A stretch of DNA of 64,000 nt from Trichoplax sp. H2 (taxonomy: Eukaryota > Placozoa > Uniplacotomia > Trichoplacea): positions 1 to 64,000 of the forward strand of contig NOWV01000170.1 in NCBI GenBank assembly GCA_003344405.1, given 5' to 3'. The notes beneath the pieces were generated by a model that had not been told where the DNA came from, searched no databases, and saw nothing but the letters and a program-made list of their open reading frames with translations. Shown here one piece after another: positions 29,269-46,589 of this stretch (its first letter is position 1; every line of letters starts with the position of its first letter). A program made the translations under genes and the position numbers.

Positions 29269-32200
29269 ATGGAGGAAAAGGATGAGAACTTGCCAATCGT
29301 CCAAACTATCACCGAAACACGGCTAGGAATGTATTTGAAATCGCGATTCTGTCTTGCATGGTCGCAAGATGGCAAATTAGCTCTTGTTTGCGATAAATCA
29401 ATACAGGTTCTAGTATCCTAACATTAGTCCTATGCAGTCATATTTACTCTCTGTAGTCTGTTAAAAATGATCGTAATCTGGCAGCACATACAGTTACTTT
29501 GTATAGAATAATGATGTCGTAGTATTTGCGATCTATCACGCTTTATGCTGTGGTTTCGCAGTGCATCACTAGCGAATTGATTTAAAACACCAACGTCCTT
29601 CAGTGAATAGGCACCCTTAAACAATAGTCCCATGATAAATTCCGACTCCGGTTTGCTTCGTATGTGGAAATATTCCACGATCAATCTGCAGCTTTACTCT
29701 AGTACTCGTTACGATGCAGTATAAAAATGAATAAGCGCCTATGCATCTACAGTTTACACTCGTAACAAAGTAAACTATACTTAGGCATATTGCGGACATT
29801 GTTTACATTTTGAGTACTCATATTTACATATGCGGAGATACTTCAAGGAAATTAATCTGGATCTTGCAGTGTTACTGCAATCATGCGTTTATGATATCAT
29901 TATTAAATTGATAAGTAAAAACAGTCATTGCTCAACGTATGCTAATTTTGACGAAGTAGTCTTACTTCGCACAATACGATGATTGTCCTTAACCAGATAT
30001 CTACTCATAGTCTTTTATGCATCAGTTGCATAATGTTACCAGCTCGTTGAGTTATATCAAGTCTACTGCTGCTTTGCCTAAAACATGGCCAACGGTCGAT
30101 CTCGGTACTGTCGATTATACAGGTATGTTGTGGGGTAGTCTGCAGGTTCCTTTTTGTCATTGTAATAAGTTTAATTTTTACTATTGATCTTGCATTCATG
30201 TTACTTTCAAATGCTCCACTTGTAATCACGTTAATTGAAAAGGCTTTATTTGTGTACCACACGTTAATATTTTTTTATTATATTGACTACTGTGTCCTTG
30301 ATTTAGGTATCCATGAGCATAGTTACGACGTTTATTCTCATGATAAATTCGATCCTGCATTTAATAGTAGCGATGCATCCGTTGATCATATAAAATGGTC
30401 TCCTGATTGTTGTTCTCAGTATCAAGAGTAAGCTTCTCTATTTTACTACCTAAACCTAACTACGATTATTTGCTTCCTAATTAAATTTTATTTTGACTGT
30501 GGTATACCAATTCTCCAGGTGCATATTAACTGTAATAACCTCTAATTACAAAATCTTATTCTACACACCTTCGCCTGTATTACATGGAATATGGGACATG
30601 GTACAGTACTGTATTTTAACAAGTTTTCCTTTGTAATGCAATTACATTAAGTTCAATCATGCGTGTACCCTAAAATTAGTAGCTAATCTTGCATGTTTTT
30701 CGATTGCTAGATGTTCGATATGTCGTCTTTAATACACGAAAAACTGAAAGCTTGTCATTATTCTTTTCTCTCTTATCTTAATGGAGTAAACCCGGAGACA
30801 CGCGAGGAAAAGTACATTATTAAGTTTGAACGAATTTAAAATTATTAAGCGTATGTACTGTTTCGCAGTAAGCAATAGCTAATATTATTCTTTTACTCCT
30901 TATAATATTTTCAATATATGGATGGTCGTACCAATAACCTTTGTGAAATAGTCAGGTTAGGATTAATGGTGGGAATCTACTTAAGAACCACTTTTAGTAA
31001 TTATCTAAAAGACACTTTATGTCTTATGTTTCTTTGCATTGGCTTCTTAAGATGCTAAATGGTTTACTTATCTCATAAATTAACTCTAATAAGTACTACC
31101 ACTGGATTAAAATTAGAATTGAATTTAAATCACTCAATTTAAATGCACTTTATCAATTATTTTATGAATTAGATCACTGATGCTGAATATCTAGGGAGAT
31201 GTTTTAAATTATCGCAAATTGGTAACAATTCTGATATTAAATACCTCCTTATTTAAAGTTTATGTTATTTCACCACTTAAATGAAATATTTAAACAATTG
31301 CGGATCAATCATAATATTTACTTATTTTTCTTTATAGATGCTGCTTGGTCTCCTATCAACTTCCCTTCAGGTATTAATTGAGCAACGATAATATTGTTTT
31401 TAGTATATGACACTTTCTTCTAGTGTGCAAGTTACAGCCATTTTAAGTTGTAATATATAACTGTGGCCATTATACTGATCGTAAAGGCTGCAGCAAGCCT
31501 ATAAATTAAAGTGTATTATACAGCAGTTATACCTGCAAGATTTTGTAATTGTATTCATGCTACGACAAACTTATTAGGCGAGAATTGTTCCATACTTGCA
31601 TCTGTAAATCGAAATAGAGAGCTATTAATATGGAAAATCAATATTCCATTTTATAGGTAATTAAGTATTTTTAATGATTCTTAATTGCATTATCGACCGA
31701 AAATTTTAATCAATATCGCAGATTTAGTTGCTTTAAACTTCAATGACCTTAAAGAAATGCGCTTTTTTCTCTTAGTAATAACAGTATAGAACTAGTCGGT
31801 TTTCATAGTCTCAACATCGAATCAGATCCATACCGTGTACAATGGATAATGGCAGGCGATCTTAAAGGTAAATGGTTAGATCTTATTTTGTAACAAAATC
31901 GCATCGGCTGAATTGTAGCTTGCAGACCTCAAGATTGTAACTATCTGTTATGCATTAGGTTACATCGCTATTTCATTTGGAGATGGACAGATTCAAGTTT
32001 ATTCTGTGTCTTTTGAAAATAAAAAATCTGGAGCAATTGTACACTCAATGGGTTGTCTTTGGCAAAGAGATTATATACCGGTTAATGAAATAATATTTCA
32101 CCAAGTACGTTACTGTTTGGGGCTGAAGTTTTCTTTTTTACGCCAACTTTTCTATGACGCAGTCTCTGCCTGCAGTTATTACTCTTATTAGCTACTGATT

Positions 32201-34771
32201 ATACTTGTACGATACTCACCATTATTTTATTATTGATAGCTAAATAAGAATACTGTGCGAGTGGCCCAATGCAAAGGTTCTTCAACTGTTTATAGCGATC
32301 TAAATTGTTATCAACTCGAACATTCAATTAGGGAATTTCAGTCGAATTGTATAATCAATTCTCGTTTGGATAGTAAAGCGATTACTGGTATGCATTCTAA
32401 TTAGTAATTTGTAGATTTGCAAGTGTAGATCTTTATTAATCTAATACTTGTAACTTTTGAGATAAAGAAATTGCTACCAATACTGATCTTTATGTCTAGG
32501 ATTTGCATTTACTGGCGTTGGAAGCGATTTCTTAGCATGTACTACGAATCGGTTGCTTATCTTCCGGAACTCAAGCAATAGTATAAATGGTTCTTTATGC
32601 TAAATTTTTGTAGTGTGGTATTCCATTTAATTCATTACTGTGATACTAACTGCCAAATAATTACTGCTTGTAGATTTACCAGTAAACATCAAGAATATTT
32701 CAAGCAATAATCAAGATTTCTGTGGTATGGCATTGTCAGGAAATTATTATTTTGCAGCTATTCTATCTAGGTAATAGAAAATACTTCAATGCAAATTGGA
32801 CATTAAGTATCGAATAATTGCTTATATCTTTACTTGCAGAGATCAAAAACCGCGTCGAGAATCTGGTTGGACATATATCAACACAACAGTAAGGAATTTG
32901 ATTCTTTGTGATATGAAGCTTAATCTCTTTAATTTAGCTGATTACCTACCTGATCGAATATGCACTGTAAAATCTAGCTAACTGTCGTGCAATTAAAAAG
33001 TATCAACGATGCAATCCGTGATGTGGTCGTAAATAATACAGGCAAGACTTAAGTTATGTTATTTCCGTTATTGCGGATTAATAATGTTATTAGTCATTTA
33101 GTATATGTGCAGTATTCGTAATAAACATAATATTTGTTGTGCATTCCAGAGGAATACTTACTTGGTTCATGGGATGTTTATGAGACTATTCGCATAGCTG
33201 TATATAAAAATAAGAATATACCCGAAACTTTTCTAAATGATATTAAATCTATTAGGTAATTTGATTACCATTATAGTTGAGCTTAATCAGACTTTCTTTT
33301 ATATTTTCTGCAAAGTAATTATTCAATTAATCTGTTACATAGCCAAACTGATTCAGCAGACGAACTAAAATCCAAATGGCGATTGTTGTTAATAATCATG
33401 GTAAGAAATCTTACTAATATTGACGTTAAATAAATTCGAATATGCTTGTAAAGCAGGGCGATCTTGATATTTTGCAGCGTAATTCCCATCGCACTTTCGA
33501 CCTTGATCTAGATGAAGGAGCTGGACCAGTGAACGATGATTGGGTAAATCTCGTTGATAGTTTCGGTCGAGAACATTTGAAAATTAGCTACTTTTATGGT
33601 TACTTCATCTAAATTCTGGTTTTCTTATTTAAATATTGAAGGAGATAATTTTATCACGGTGTGAAACTTATATTTTTTACCAACACTGCAGTAAATATCT
33701 GACATTATGGCTAGATAGATATAAAGATAGAAACGATATAAATCGAAACGACCGTGAGACTATTACCAATAATCAATCATTTATTTCGAATAATCATCGA
33801 TGATTATCTGCATAATGTAATTTATATAACATCCATAGGTATAGGCATCCTAGTCATGACAAACTATCTTCAAAGGAGTGGAATTAAAGTTGATAATGAA
33901 GTCATTAAATCGGTAATTACTAATATATCAGTACAAATTTCAGTAAATAATAAATCGATGTATTAAGATAGCAAATAATGTGATACATCTTTTACAAACT
34001 CCTACAGAAGCGGCTAATTACTTACACTACTTTATTCTTCTATGTATTGCCTAGATTTCCAGTAAATGCAAAACAGCTACTAGCCAACAAGTTAACCATA
34101 TTGATAACGATCAATTTGAGTCCGTAGAACGTTGTCCGATGTGTTCTAATGATATCCAAAGTCATTTCTTAGATGAACACTGTAATTACTAATATTAGTA
34201 TGCAGAATAATACTAGCGATTAATTCATAATGTAAAATAGAGACCCTTAACACCATTCAATTATAAAAAACACTGATAAGATTATGGAAGCAGAGTGTAC
34301 AAATGGCCATAAATGGGGTAAATAACTATAATATTAGCTCTATGGTACTGATTTTAAACTGTGTACACTTTAATGGAACAATATATAGATATAATTATTA
34401 TTCATGGAAAAACAGTTCCTTAAAATGATTTAACGTAAGATATTTTTAAATGATGATCGATATTCTGCTGTATGATACGCGAATAGTTCGATGCTGTATA
34501 ACCTTCCAGATATGTGACTACAACTCATGTCGCCGTTGTCAATCCTGTCATTGCTATGCCAAAGAAATAACAGAAATATGCAACGGTATGAATTTTAATA
34601 ATTATATCATTATAACACACTGTTCTCTGAGCACAAACTATTAAACTTTACCTAGCTAAGAATAGCTACTGCACTTATTTTCATCTATTAGAATCTTGGA
34701 CAAATTCCATCTTACGACAAAGTAAGAGTTGTACTTTATGTGGAGGAAGACTAGAATGTTCACGTCTTTAA
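29269..34771 (+). CDS. GTF3C4: General transcription factor 3C subunit 4 (TFIIIC90) homologue
   Basis: A TFIIIC subunit that bridges tRNA-gene promoters to Pol III initiation factors in the nucleus. Exons seen: 29269-29412 (or 29406), 30011-30122, 30307-30427, 30519-30600, 30711 onward, 31338-31370, 31578-31656, 31785-31867, 31959-32104, 32240-32387, 32500-32580, 32674-32770, 32840-32888, 32978-33041, 33150-33255, 33316-33400, 33457-33543, about 33692-33753, 33839-33912, 34055 onward, 34281-34317, 34487-34585, 34692-34771. The N-terminal propeller shows LAWSQDGKLAL, HIKWSPDCC and YIAISFGDGQIQVYSV. The C-terminal zinc-binding region has CPMC, ECTNGHKW, RCCITFQICDYNSCRRC and CTLCGG, matching the family's layout. 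Three junctions (after 30711, before 33692, between 34055 and 34281) were not resolved in phase. One intron appears to be GC-AG. Confidence 0.88.
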
Positions 34772-36323
34772 ATCCTATTGGTGTGGATTTTGTAATTGTT
34801 TCTCGTAAACATGACTTGAAAGATACACTATCAGATATTATCACTATCGATTTTCATTAACATTTATTACTACTATACTATCGAGAGAAAACGCTGAGAC
34901 TCAAACGGTGTAATGTGGTAAATGATAATGCAACTTTGTAAAGCAACTACATTTACGTGCATATGCACGGTCACTCGTACCTAATATTTGTGTAAATATA
35001 AAGCAAAACTGAATTTTTTAATCACAGATGTATATAACACGCATTAAATTGATATATATTTAGGAAGATTTGATTTGATTATAACAATTTCCATAATAAA
35101 ATAAACTTGCAGCATCTGTTGATTCTGCACTTATTGCTTCTGTCCATATAGTAATGTACTTAGTATGCTATTAACAAAATACTACTATCACGGTGAAATT
35201 TCATCGTTCTCAAATTTGTTGCATAACTATTCAATATTAAGGTAAGTTTGCACCGGTAAAATTATATTATTAATCTGCCATGATGTAGTACATATTTCAA
35301 AATCAGATTCTATCAACGTTATGGATTACTAAATATACCAGCATACGAATTTAGTAACGTAGCTCATGATATTAGGCAGCAGTACCGCACATTTAGCGAC
35401 TAGGAAAGCGATTGATTAACGGTAAGGAAACACAAACCATCCTAGTTAATGGTGAAATGATTTCGAAAAGTATTTTAAGCTAATAGCTATGCTTAGTCAT
35501 GACTATGCCGCTTAATCAATTACCTTAATTTTTATTAGATCACAACATTCATTTGGTAATAACCTCAACATTGAATTTAATACACAGTATGTTGGTAATT
35601 ATCTCAATGTAATCGGTTCTTTACAATTAACAGATATTTGAAGGCAGCAAGGCTAAGTTCATTGAATTTTGCTTTATTCCTCAAAGCAGAAGGATTTCAT
35701 GGTTTCTGACCTACTAGACATTTAGTCAATTAGAAAGAAAGAGATAAACTGCCTAAATAATACAATTAGAAATAGAGGTATAGTTAAATTTTACTGTGCC
35801 GTATCGATGCAGTCTTTGCTAGTGATAAAATTAGAATATCTCTGGAATGTAAAAGACATAACCATCTTCAGCTGTTATCATAATTTTCGTTTTGTTCATA
35901 TCAACATTATAAACTGAATTAGGTTTTATCTGATTAGGCCAAGAATAAAGAAATTCTTTCGTGCATAGAACATCACTTAAAAAATTCAAGTGTCAGTTCC
36001 TAATTATAATCATCCTTATATCGCTAATATTATAAGTCATCTATGTGAAGAGAATCGGATACGTCTAATACGCTTAAAAATCTGTTGAATGATGGTGTTT
36101 TGTTGTGAGAAGTCTTCGTAGGTAAAGTTATATTACAGTCAATCTGCCACATGGCAGCACTTATTTCTAAATTAGGTCTCGTCAGCAGAGTATTAGCTAA
36201 AGGTTAAACCATCATGGTGAGCGATGCAAACGCAAAATTTCCCTGTTAACACCTAGTTAAGAATAATGTTCGATCCTTCGACGTTACATAAGAAATCAGC
36301 ATGACTACAGCATGTTGCTAATG
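34772..36323. other. Intergenic between convergent GTF3C4 and METTL18
   Basis: About 1.5 kb with no recognisable exon on either strand. It should hold the two 3' UTRs. Nothing else is seen. Confidence 0.5.
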
Positions 36324-39027
36324 CTACATATTGCAAACTACTGAAAATATTCCGGAATTTTGTTATCCAACATACCTAGTGTTATCCGTTTACAAACTTC
36401 ACATTGAAAATAATTATCATTGCTAACGAGAGCCTCAAATGCTCTTGTGCCGCCGCCAACTCCAAAATAGATAGTTTTTGCAGCAATATAGCTGTTGTAA
36501 AGTAAAGTCAAGGATGTCCAATAACATTAACAAAAATGAATAGATCTGGCATCGTTAAATATAGCAGTAATAGCATAATTCAGACTTGAAGCTGAACGAC
36601 ATCAGTTGCAGGATACGCTACTCCGTTTTCCTTTAACAGCCCCTTAATTAACTTGTATAGCTTATCTTGAGATTCTTCAGAGTAGATTGTTTCTGACGTT
36701 AACACAAAATCATACCTATTGTCATAGTCATTTATGTTATATAGTATTAGAATTGCACCCTAAATAACTGGTGTTGATTTACGCAATTTAACTTTATAGT
36801 TTAGTTAATTACAATCATACACTACCTATTATTTCCACCATCTTGCAAAACATTCTAAGATGTATAGATGGCAGGTTATAAATATTAGTAAGATTGAAAT
36901 TTAATAGCACATTTCATATTGTTATATCTATAAAAGTGAATATTGTGCATTGTAATAACGGTTTACAAGTATGCTTACTCCCATATTACTCCAATCTCCA
37001 GCATAGAAATGACATTTCTTCTTTATTTGTTGCTTGGGTGACTTTGATGAGCAATTCAAAAAGACATTTGGTACTGTCACATATCGAATAACTTCTTCAT
37101 TCTATCACGTCATAGTTTATATTCATTAAAAATTGCTTGATGATATTTGGTAATCGATACTAAATTGTATTAGCTCTACGTTGAGTACTATAAGAACTAA
37201 GATACTCGTACTGTTTAAAAAACGATACTTACATAATCTTGAAAGTCGACTCTTTTAGCAGCTTTATTTAAAGCGTAAATTCCTGGTAATCCTGCACCGC
37301 AACCAAGCTATAAAAAGTCAATTTTAAGTACATTATTAGGATGCCACTATTATTTGTTTATAGAAAAAAGGAGGCTTTGCAATACATAGATCATTATTCG
37401 CCTGCTGTCTTAATCACCTCAATAACATTTTTACCACGGAATTGTATCGATTGCTCTTGAAAGTACTCTACTAAATCGAAGGAACATTCCCATACTTTCA
37501 AACCTCCTAATACAGAAAAGATACAATAGCAGAACCAATTCATTAAGAATTGAGCAAAAATTCATTTATTGGTGTATAACATATAGACTACTGTCTGCAT
37601 TAAAGAAACAATTATTTCACCTTCGTATACCGAAGGAACCAGATCAGAATTATTTTCAATGGCCGTTATCAAACCACTGGTAGCACACTCCTTATTATCC
37701 GTTAGAAACTTTTCAACATATTTAGCATTGATATATTGCATTTGTTGATCGTCATTACCTAAGACGATGCTCTCTACCTGTTGTTTATCGATCTATGAAT
37801 GATTCAGATGCATGAACAAATCCATTTGAATGTCGTGATTAATGGGTAATTTGAGATCAATATGCGCGTATGTTGGCAAAGTCGCTACGTAATTACTAAT
37901 CTTATAAGAATATTAATTGAATGTAATAAGTAATATCAGACAACGTAATTTCAAAGACAACTGCTGTGTCTAAGAGTAATGATTTAATAGACGGAATCTT
38001 AAGCTTTAGACTTGAGACAGGTTTTAGGAAGTGTCTATTAAGCAATTGTGCAAGGATTAATATCGGCTGTTGTGATATAGATCGACAACTTACATCTGGA
38101 ATCCTGTCGCAGACGATTTCAATGGCTTCCTTGCAATGCTGACCAGGGGATGGTTCATTGTCCCTATCTGAAATTGGACTATATTAGCCTTGTATTTAGC
38201 GCTTAGAGTGATCTATAATAAATACGTTGCTTTAGCAAATCATAATTGCAATCATTACGTGATAAGCAATGTTATGAAACATCTACAATACGATGTTGTA
38301 GTAAGAAAATAATCGTAGCAAAACAGATCTTCTAATCAGTTTGAATTTGATCCAAATTTCATTCAGCTCGATACATAGTATAAACGTGAGCTGGATATTA
38401 CTGCAGATCTCTCATCTGATACTACTAATTCTCCATATAAAATACCACTTTGCAAAACAGATCTCCTATCAGTTTGAATTTGATCCAAATTTCATTCAGC
38501 TGGATACATAGTATAGGTGTGAGCTGTATATTACTGTAGATCTCTCATGTGATACTACTAATTCTCCATATACAATACTACTTTGCAAAGCGAAGATCTT
38601 TGCCTATGTTACTAATTCTCAGCTCTCTTCGAGATAGCTGCGATCAAGAATAAATTTATTTCCAAAACTGATTCAGCACCACTCACAGTTCAACTGCAGA
38701 CGTAGAACAACTACAGGTTTTCCTATTCTCATTCCTACTATGAAATTCAATCTATTTAGATATCGTAAGTATTATATCCTACTAGATAAAGGTCTTTCAT
38801 CCACTACCATTGCAAGTTTCAACTACAGAAGATGATTGCAGTACTACTAGCCTGTACTAGCATTGCAAAGTCATTACTGTAGATATGCAACCCCTTTACC
38901 TCTTATCATGCAACCTTTTACTAGCAATCCATTGATGCTACATATGAAAATACAGTAGCTGACCTGATTTTTCCACCTCTTGTTGATCCTCCGATGAAAT
39001 ATTAAAGTTAAATCGAAATGATGTCAT
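36324..39027 (-). CDS. METTL18: METTL18-type protein-histidine N-methyltransferase
   Basis: A SAM-dependent methyltransferase of the METTL18/Hpm1 family; known members methylate a histidine of ribosomal protein uL3. Exons in order: 39027-38964, 38167-38094, 37792-37621, 37506-37418, 37307-37233, 37101-36979, 36854-36826, 36715-36617, 36491-36376, and a short last exon 36340-36324 that is the least certain. All phases agree and predict about 285 residues. The start MTSFRFNFNI resembles human MTFQFNF. Family motifs seen: DLVPSVYEGGLKVWECSFDL, the SAM-binding LGCGAGLPG, VDFQDYNEEVI, YDFVLTSETIYS and KTIYFGVGGGTRAFE. It lies downstream of NDUFS1 on the same strand and converges with GTF3C4. A shorter C-terminus than human is predicted. 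Confidence 0.9.
38325..38590. repeat. ~131-bp tandem duplication in METTL18 intron 1
   Basis: Two adjacent copies, each with AAACAGATCT, TCAGTTTGAATTTGATCC, CATTCAGCT and GATACTACTAATTCTCCATA. They differ at only a few positions, so the duplication is recent. It lies wholly within the 796-bp first intron. Confidence 0.85.
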
Positions 39028-39945
39028 TTTAACCGGCCGATTTTACCCAAATCAAATGGATTTAATGTCCATGATGGTGGATCTAGATCCGACGATGGAG
39101 TCGGCAATGAGCTCAGATGCAGCTATGGCCAAGCTAGGTACTGTAACTGCACTATTTTTAGTAGAATTTATTATAAAAATAGGCGCATTTTTAGAATTCA
39201 CTATTAGTAATATGATGTACTCGGTAGTACCCTATATTACAGCATAAAAGTCTCTAGTCATGTTTTGGTAACTTGACTATGTGCACACTGACACCGCCGT
39301 TACTAAGTGATCATCCATCGACCAAAATGGAAAAGTAAATAAATCAATATAATTCGGCCTCTAATCCAATCTGATGTGATATTAAATGAATATAAAATCT
39401 GCATATCATAGTCAGCAGGTTATATAAATCGATAGTTCTACTATCCGACGAATATTAGCAAAGTATCATAGCTGATCGACAGTAGAAACTGTATCGCAAT
39501 ATCATTCTGCAGACAAGCATCTTCCATCTTAATTATCTTAGAGTTATACTGTAGTGCCTCGTTGTGAATATCTTGGATGGCAACTACTAACTCCATATAG
39601 TGATAGGATATGGATAGCCATAGTGAAATAGATGAGCGATACTATTCCAGAAAAAATCTATTTTAGGATTGGTGACAGGTGCTTATCAATTGCGGACTAT
39701 TCCCTATCGGGCCAAGCAATCATGAAATCCTGCCAAGCCCAGAATCTTAAACGCATGTGCAATATTTTGCTGTCTTATGGATTCCTACCGCGTAGATCAA
39801 TATTAGAATACTGTAGTCTAGTCGGTATTTGTATAATAACAGTACAGAATGATTTTCTGCCAAGCATGACCATGAAGAATGGCTGTACAGATTTTTTTAC
39901 AGTTATACCGTTAACTTAAATACTGATCCAAGCCTCTGCAAGTGG
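39028..39945. other. Upstream of METTL18; unassigned open frames
   Basis: A plus-strand open frame begins 29 bp from the METTL18 start codon at 39,056 (MDLMSMMVDLDPTMESAMSS) and meets a donor-like CTAG-GTACTG at about 39,135. A second one runs 39,632-39,919. Neither resembles a known family and no linking exon was found, so no gene is called. The METTL18 promoter must lie here. Confidence 0.4.
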
Positions 39946-40563
39946 GCAGTTTTATCGCTATAAAAAATCGTGCGTCTTACAAATCGCTACAGAAAATAAT
40001 ATAAATATATCAGTTCTACGTATGAAGTGAAATCCTAATAACAGATTTTACTGCTACAGAATTATTTGCTACTATTTTTTAAATTCGTCTACTATAACTA
40101 CATTATTAAACTATTAACTGTAAGCCGGAAAATTGATAATTATAATAGTATATACAGTCCATTGTCTTATTGCTAAAATCTCAGTCACAAGTCAGAACCT
40201 AATTTAGCGTTGCGGTTCAAGTTATTATATATCAATTAAATAAATTCGAAATATTTGATTTTATTCGTATTTGTATCTCAATATAATAGCAGAACCTCAA
40301 GAATAAAAACAGTAAATATCAGAATAATAATTTTTCTTTATTTTTCAACATCAGCCATTTCAAATTTCAAAGTTTGCGATGCGGCACATTATCAAATTGC
40401 TATATGTTTGGATAAAAGAATAAGTTGTCATCTACTTTTAGACAGACGACGGTGCTTTAACGCTGCTTCAGTGACAAGAAACGAATAATCGGCGTATTTT
40501 TACAGTAAGCTCTTAAGAGAAATTGCCACTCTGTGAGATGCAACAATAGAATACTAATAAACT
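39946..40563 (-). repeat. ~620-bp dispersed repeat, right copy of inverted pair
   Basis: Reverse complement of 22,765-23,390. It ends about 38 bp from the NDUFS1 stop codon, so it probably supplies part of the NDUFS1 3' UTR or polyadenylation region. It keeps a plus-strand open frame (40,255-40,488) that is interrupted in the left copy, so coding by the element is not supported. Confidence 0.85.
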
Positions 40564-40600
40564 AAAAACATAACCGCTAACATAAACGGGTGGCAATATT

Positions 40601-45077
<4,477 letters not shown>

Positions 45078-46195
45078 GACGACAAGGTCGTATTGATCTC
45101 TATAATAATCATTCGATCATAAATAAAGATAATGATGAAAACTTGATGCTCTTGTAGAAATGAGTATGATATCAATACATGAAAAAAAATGGACGACAGC
45201 AGGGGTGCAGTTTCATCTGCTGTTGCAGCGTTGAATTACTCCTAGAGTACAGTATGGCAAAGTTATATCGCCTGACATCAATGACTAGTATCTTTCTAGC
45301 TACCACAGTAAAAGGTTAAAGAATGAAGTGCGTACACTAATCGTCTAATCGATTAACGTATGTCTATTTTAATGTGAGCTAACAATCGAGGAAAATAATC
45401 CACCCTTCCAGTATAAAAAAGGAAAGGTTTGAATCAACATTTGACTATAAAAGGAAAATGTTGCTCATTCAATACTGTAGGCGTTCGGTTTGTGCGCGTT
45501 ACATGAGGTATAACCTATCCTCGACTATGGGAGTACACGCCGTATTGTGGATTGTATTAGCAAGGCAAGCTTCAACCGCGCACCGTATCTGTCTATTCAT
45601 GGTAACTACTGTAGTAGCATCCGCGCGTGCATGCATCCGTCTAGCATAGGAAAGAAATGGTAGCCAAGTTTGCAACGATGAGCAGCCTTATAACCCCCAA
45701 TTTATCAATTGACTACAAGAAATGACGTACTATGATCGTCTATTACAATACCCACTCAAAATTACATGCTAAAACTATCAGAAAAATAAATTGATGGCAC
45801 AACAGTCACTCTTCAGTACTGCATCAAAATGGCGTCCAACTGCAGGATAAACGAAATGTTATTTTTATCTTTTTCCATATTATTTATACATACAAACAGG
45901 ATAGAAATTAGACAAGAGATGTATTGGATCATTTTTATGAAGTCAACACTACAATAATTCAAATTGATATGAAGGATAACGAGTAAATAGCTGATAAATA
46001 GTTGAATTACTGCTAAAAGGAAATAACTTACACGTCCTTGATTTGGTTAGGATGTCTTTTGGATTCTTTTCGACCGCTTGCCACTCATGAGTGCTTTGCT
46101 ATGGCAAGGATTAGTATGAAAAACGCCGCCTCATTTGAGTCAGTATACTATGGATAGTATAGCACTGCGAAGAATCAATATGTTTGCTGTACTGT
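45078..46195. other. NDUFS1 upstream region, no gene recognised
   Basis: About 1.1 kb holding the NDUFS1 promoter side. Open frames here (for example 45,458-45,649) have no family similarity or splice context. No tandem repeat is seen until the palindromic tract begins. Confidence 0.5.
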
Positions 46196-46204
46196 AGAGC
46201 TACA

Positions 46205-46330
46205 GTACCTTGCGCAACAGGAGTGACAGTGACACAAAGTACTGTACACTGTACAGTACTGTACTGTACAGTGTACAGTGTACAGTACGGTACTATGCGT
46301 TAGTGTACTGTACACTGTACATCCACCCAG
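46205..46330. repeat. GTACAGTAC/TGTACAGT palindromic tract
   Basis: Overlapping short palindromes (GTACAGTAC, TGTACAGTGTACA, ACTGTACAGT) are packed into about 120 bp. The sequence can pair with itself in many registers. The same word family recurs at 28.5-29.06 kb, 47.3 kb, 47.56-47.83 kb and elsewhere. Confidence 0.8.
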
Positions 46331-46589
46331 CTACGGTATTGGTAGGCGGATTCACCAAGCTACTGAAAGCTACGGTAAGCTTGGTGTCATCATTTTTGCT
46401 AGCGATTTGAATCATGCTGTACAATAATATCCATTCAGTCATCACTAGCATTCCTTAGCGTTGTCTGTGACCTATTTTCTTCCGTCAAAAACTCTTGGTG
46501 ACATGGAAAACTCACCTTTCCTTATACAATAAGCAGGTGTAAGCTAGTTGCTTATGTGTGAAATGATCAAATTATGTTGAAATAAATGG

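Noticed and set aside
39632-39919. 95-codon plus-strand frame between METTL18 and the right inverted repeat
   Set aside because: No homologue and no linked exon was found. The frame includes a poly-T run and GTACAG words typical of local intergenic DNA.
40255-40488. Possible coding capacity of the ~620-bp dispersed repeat
   Set aside because: The equivalent frame in the left copy (22.8-23.3 kb, minus strand) is interrupted by stops, so it is not conserved between copies.
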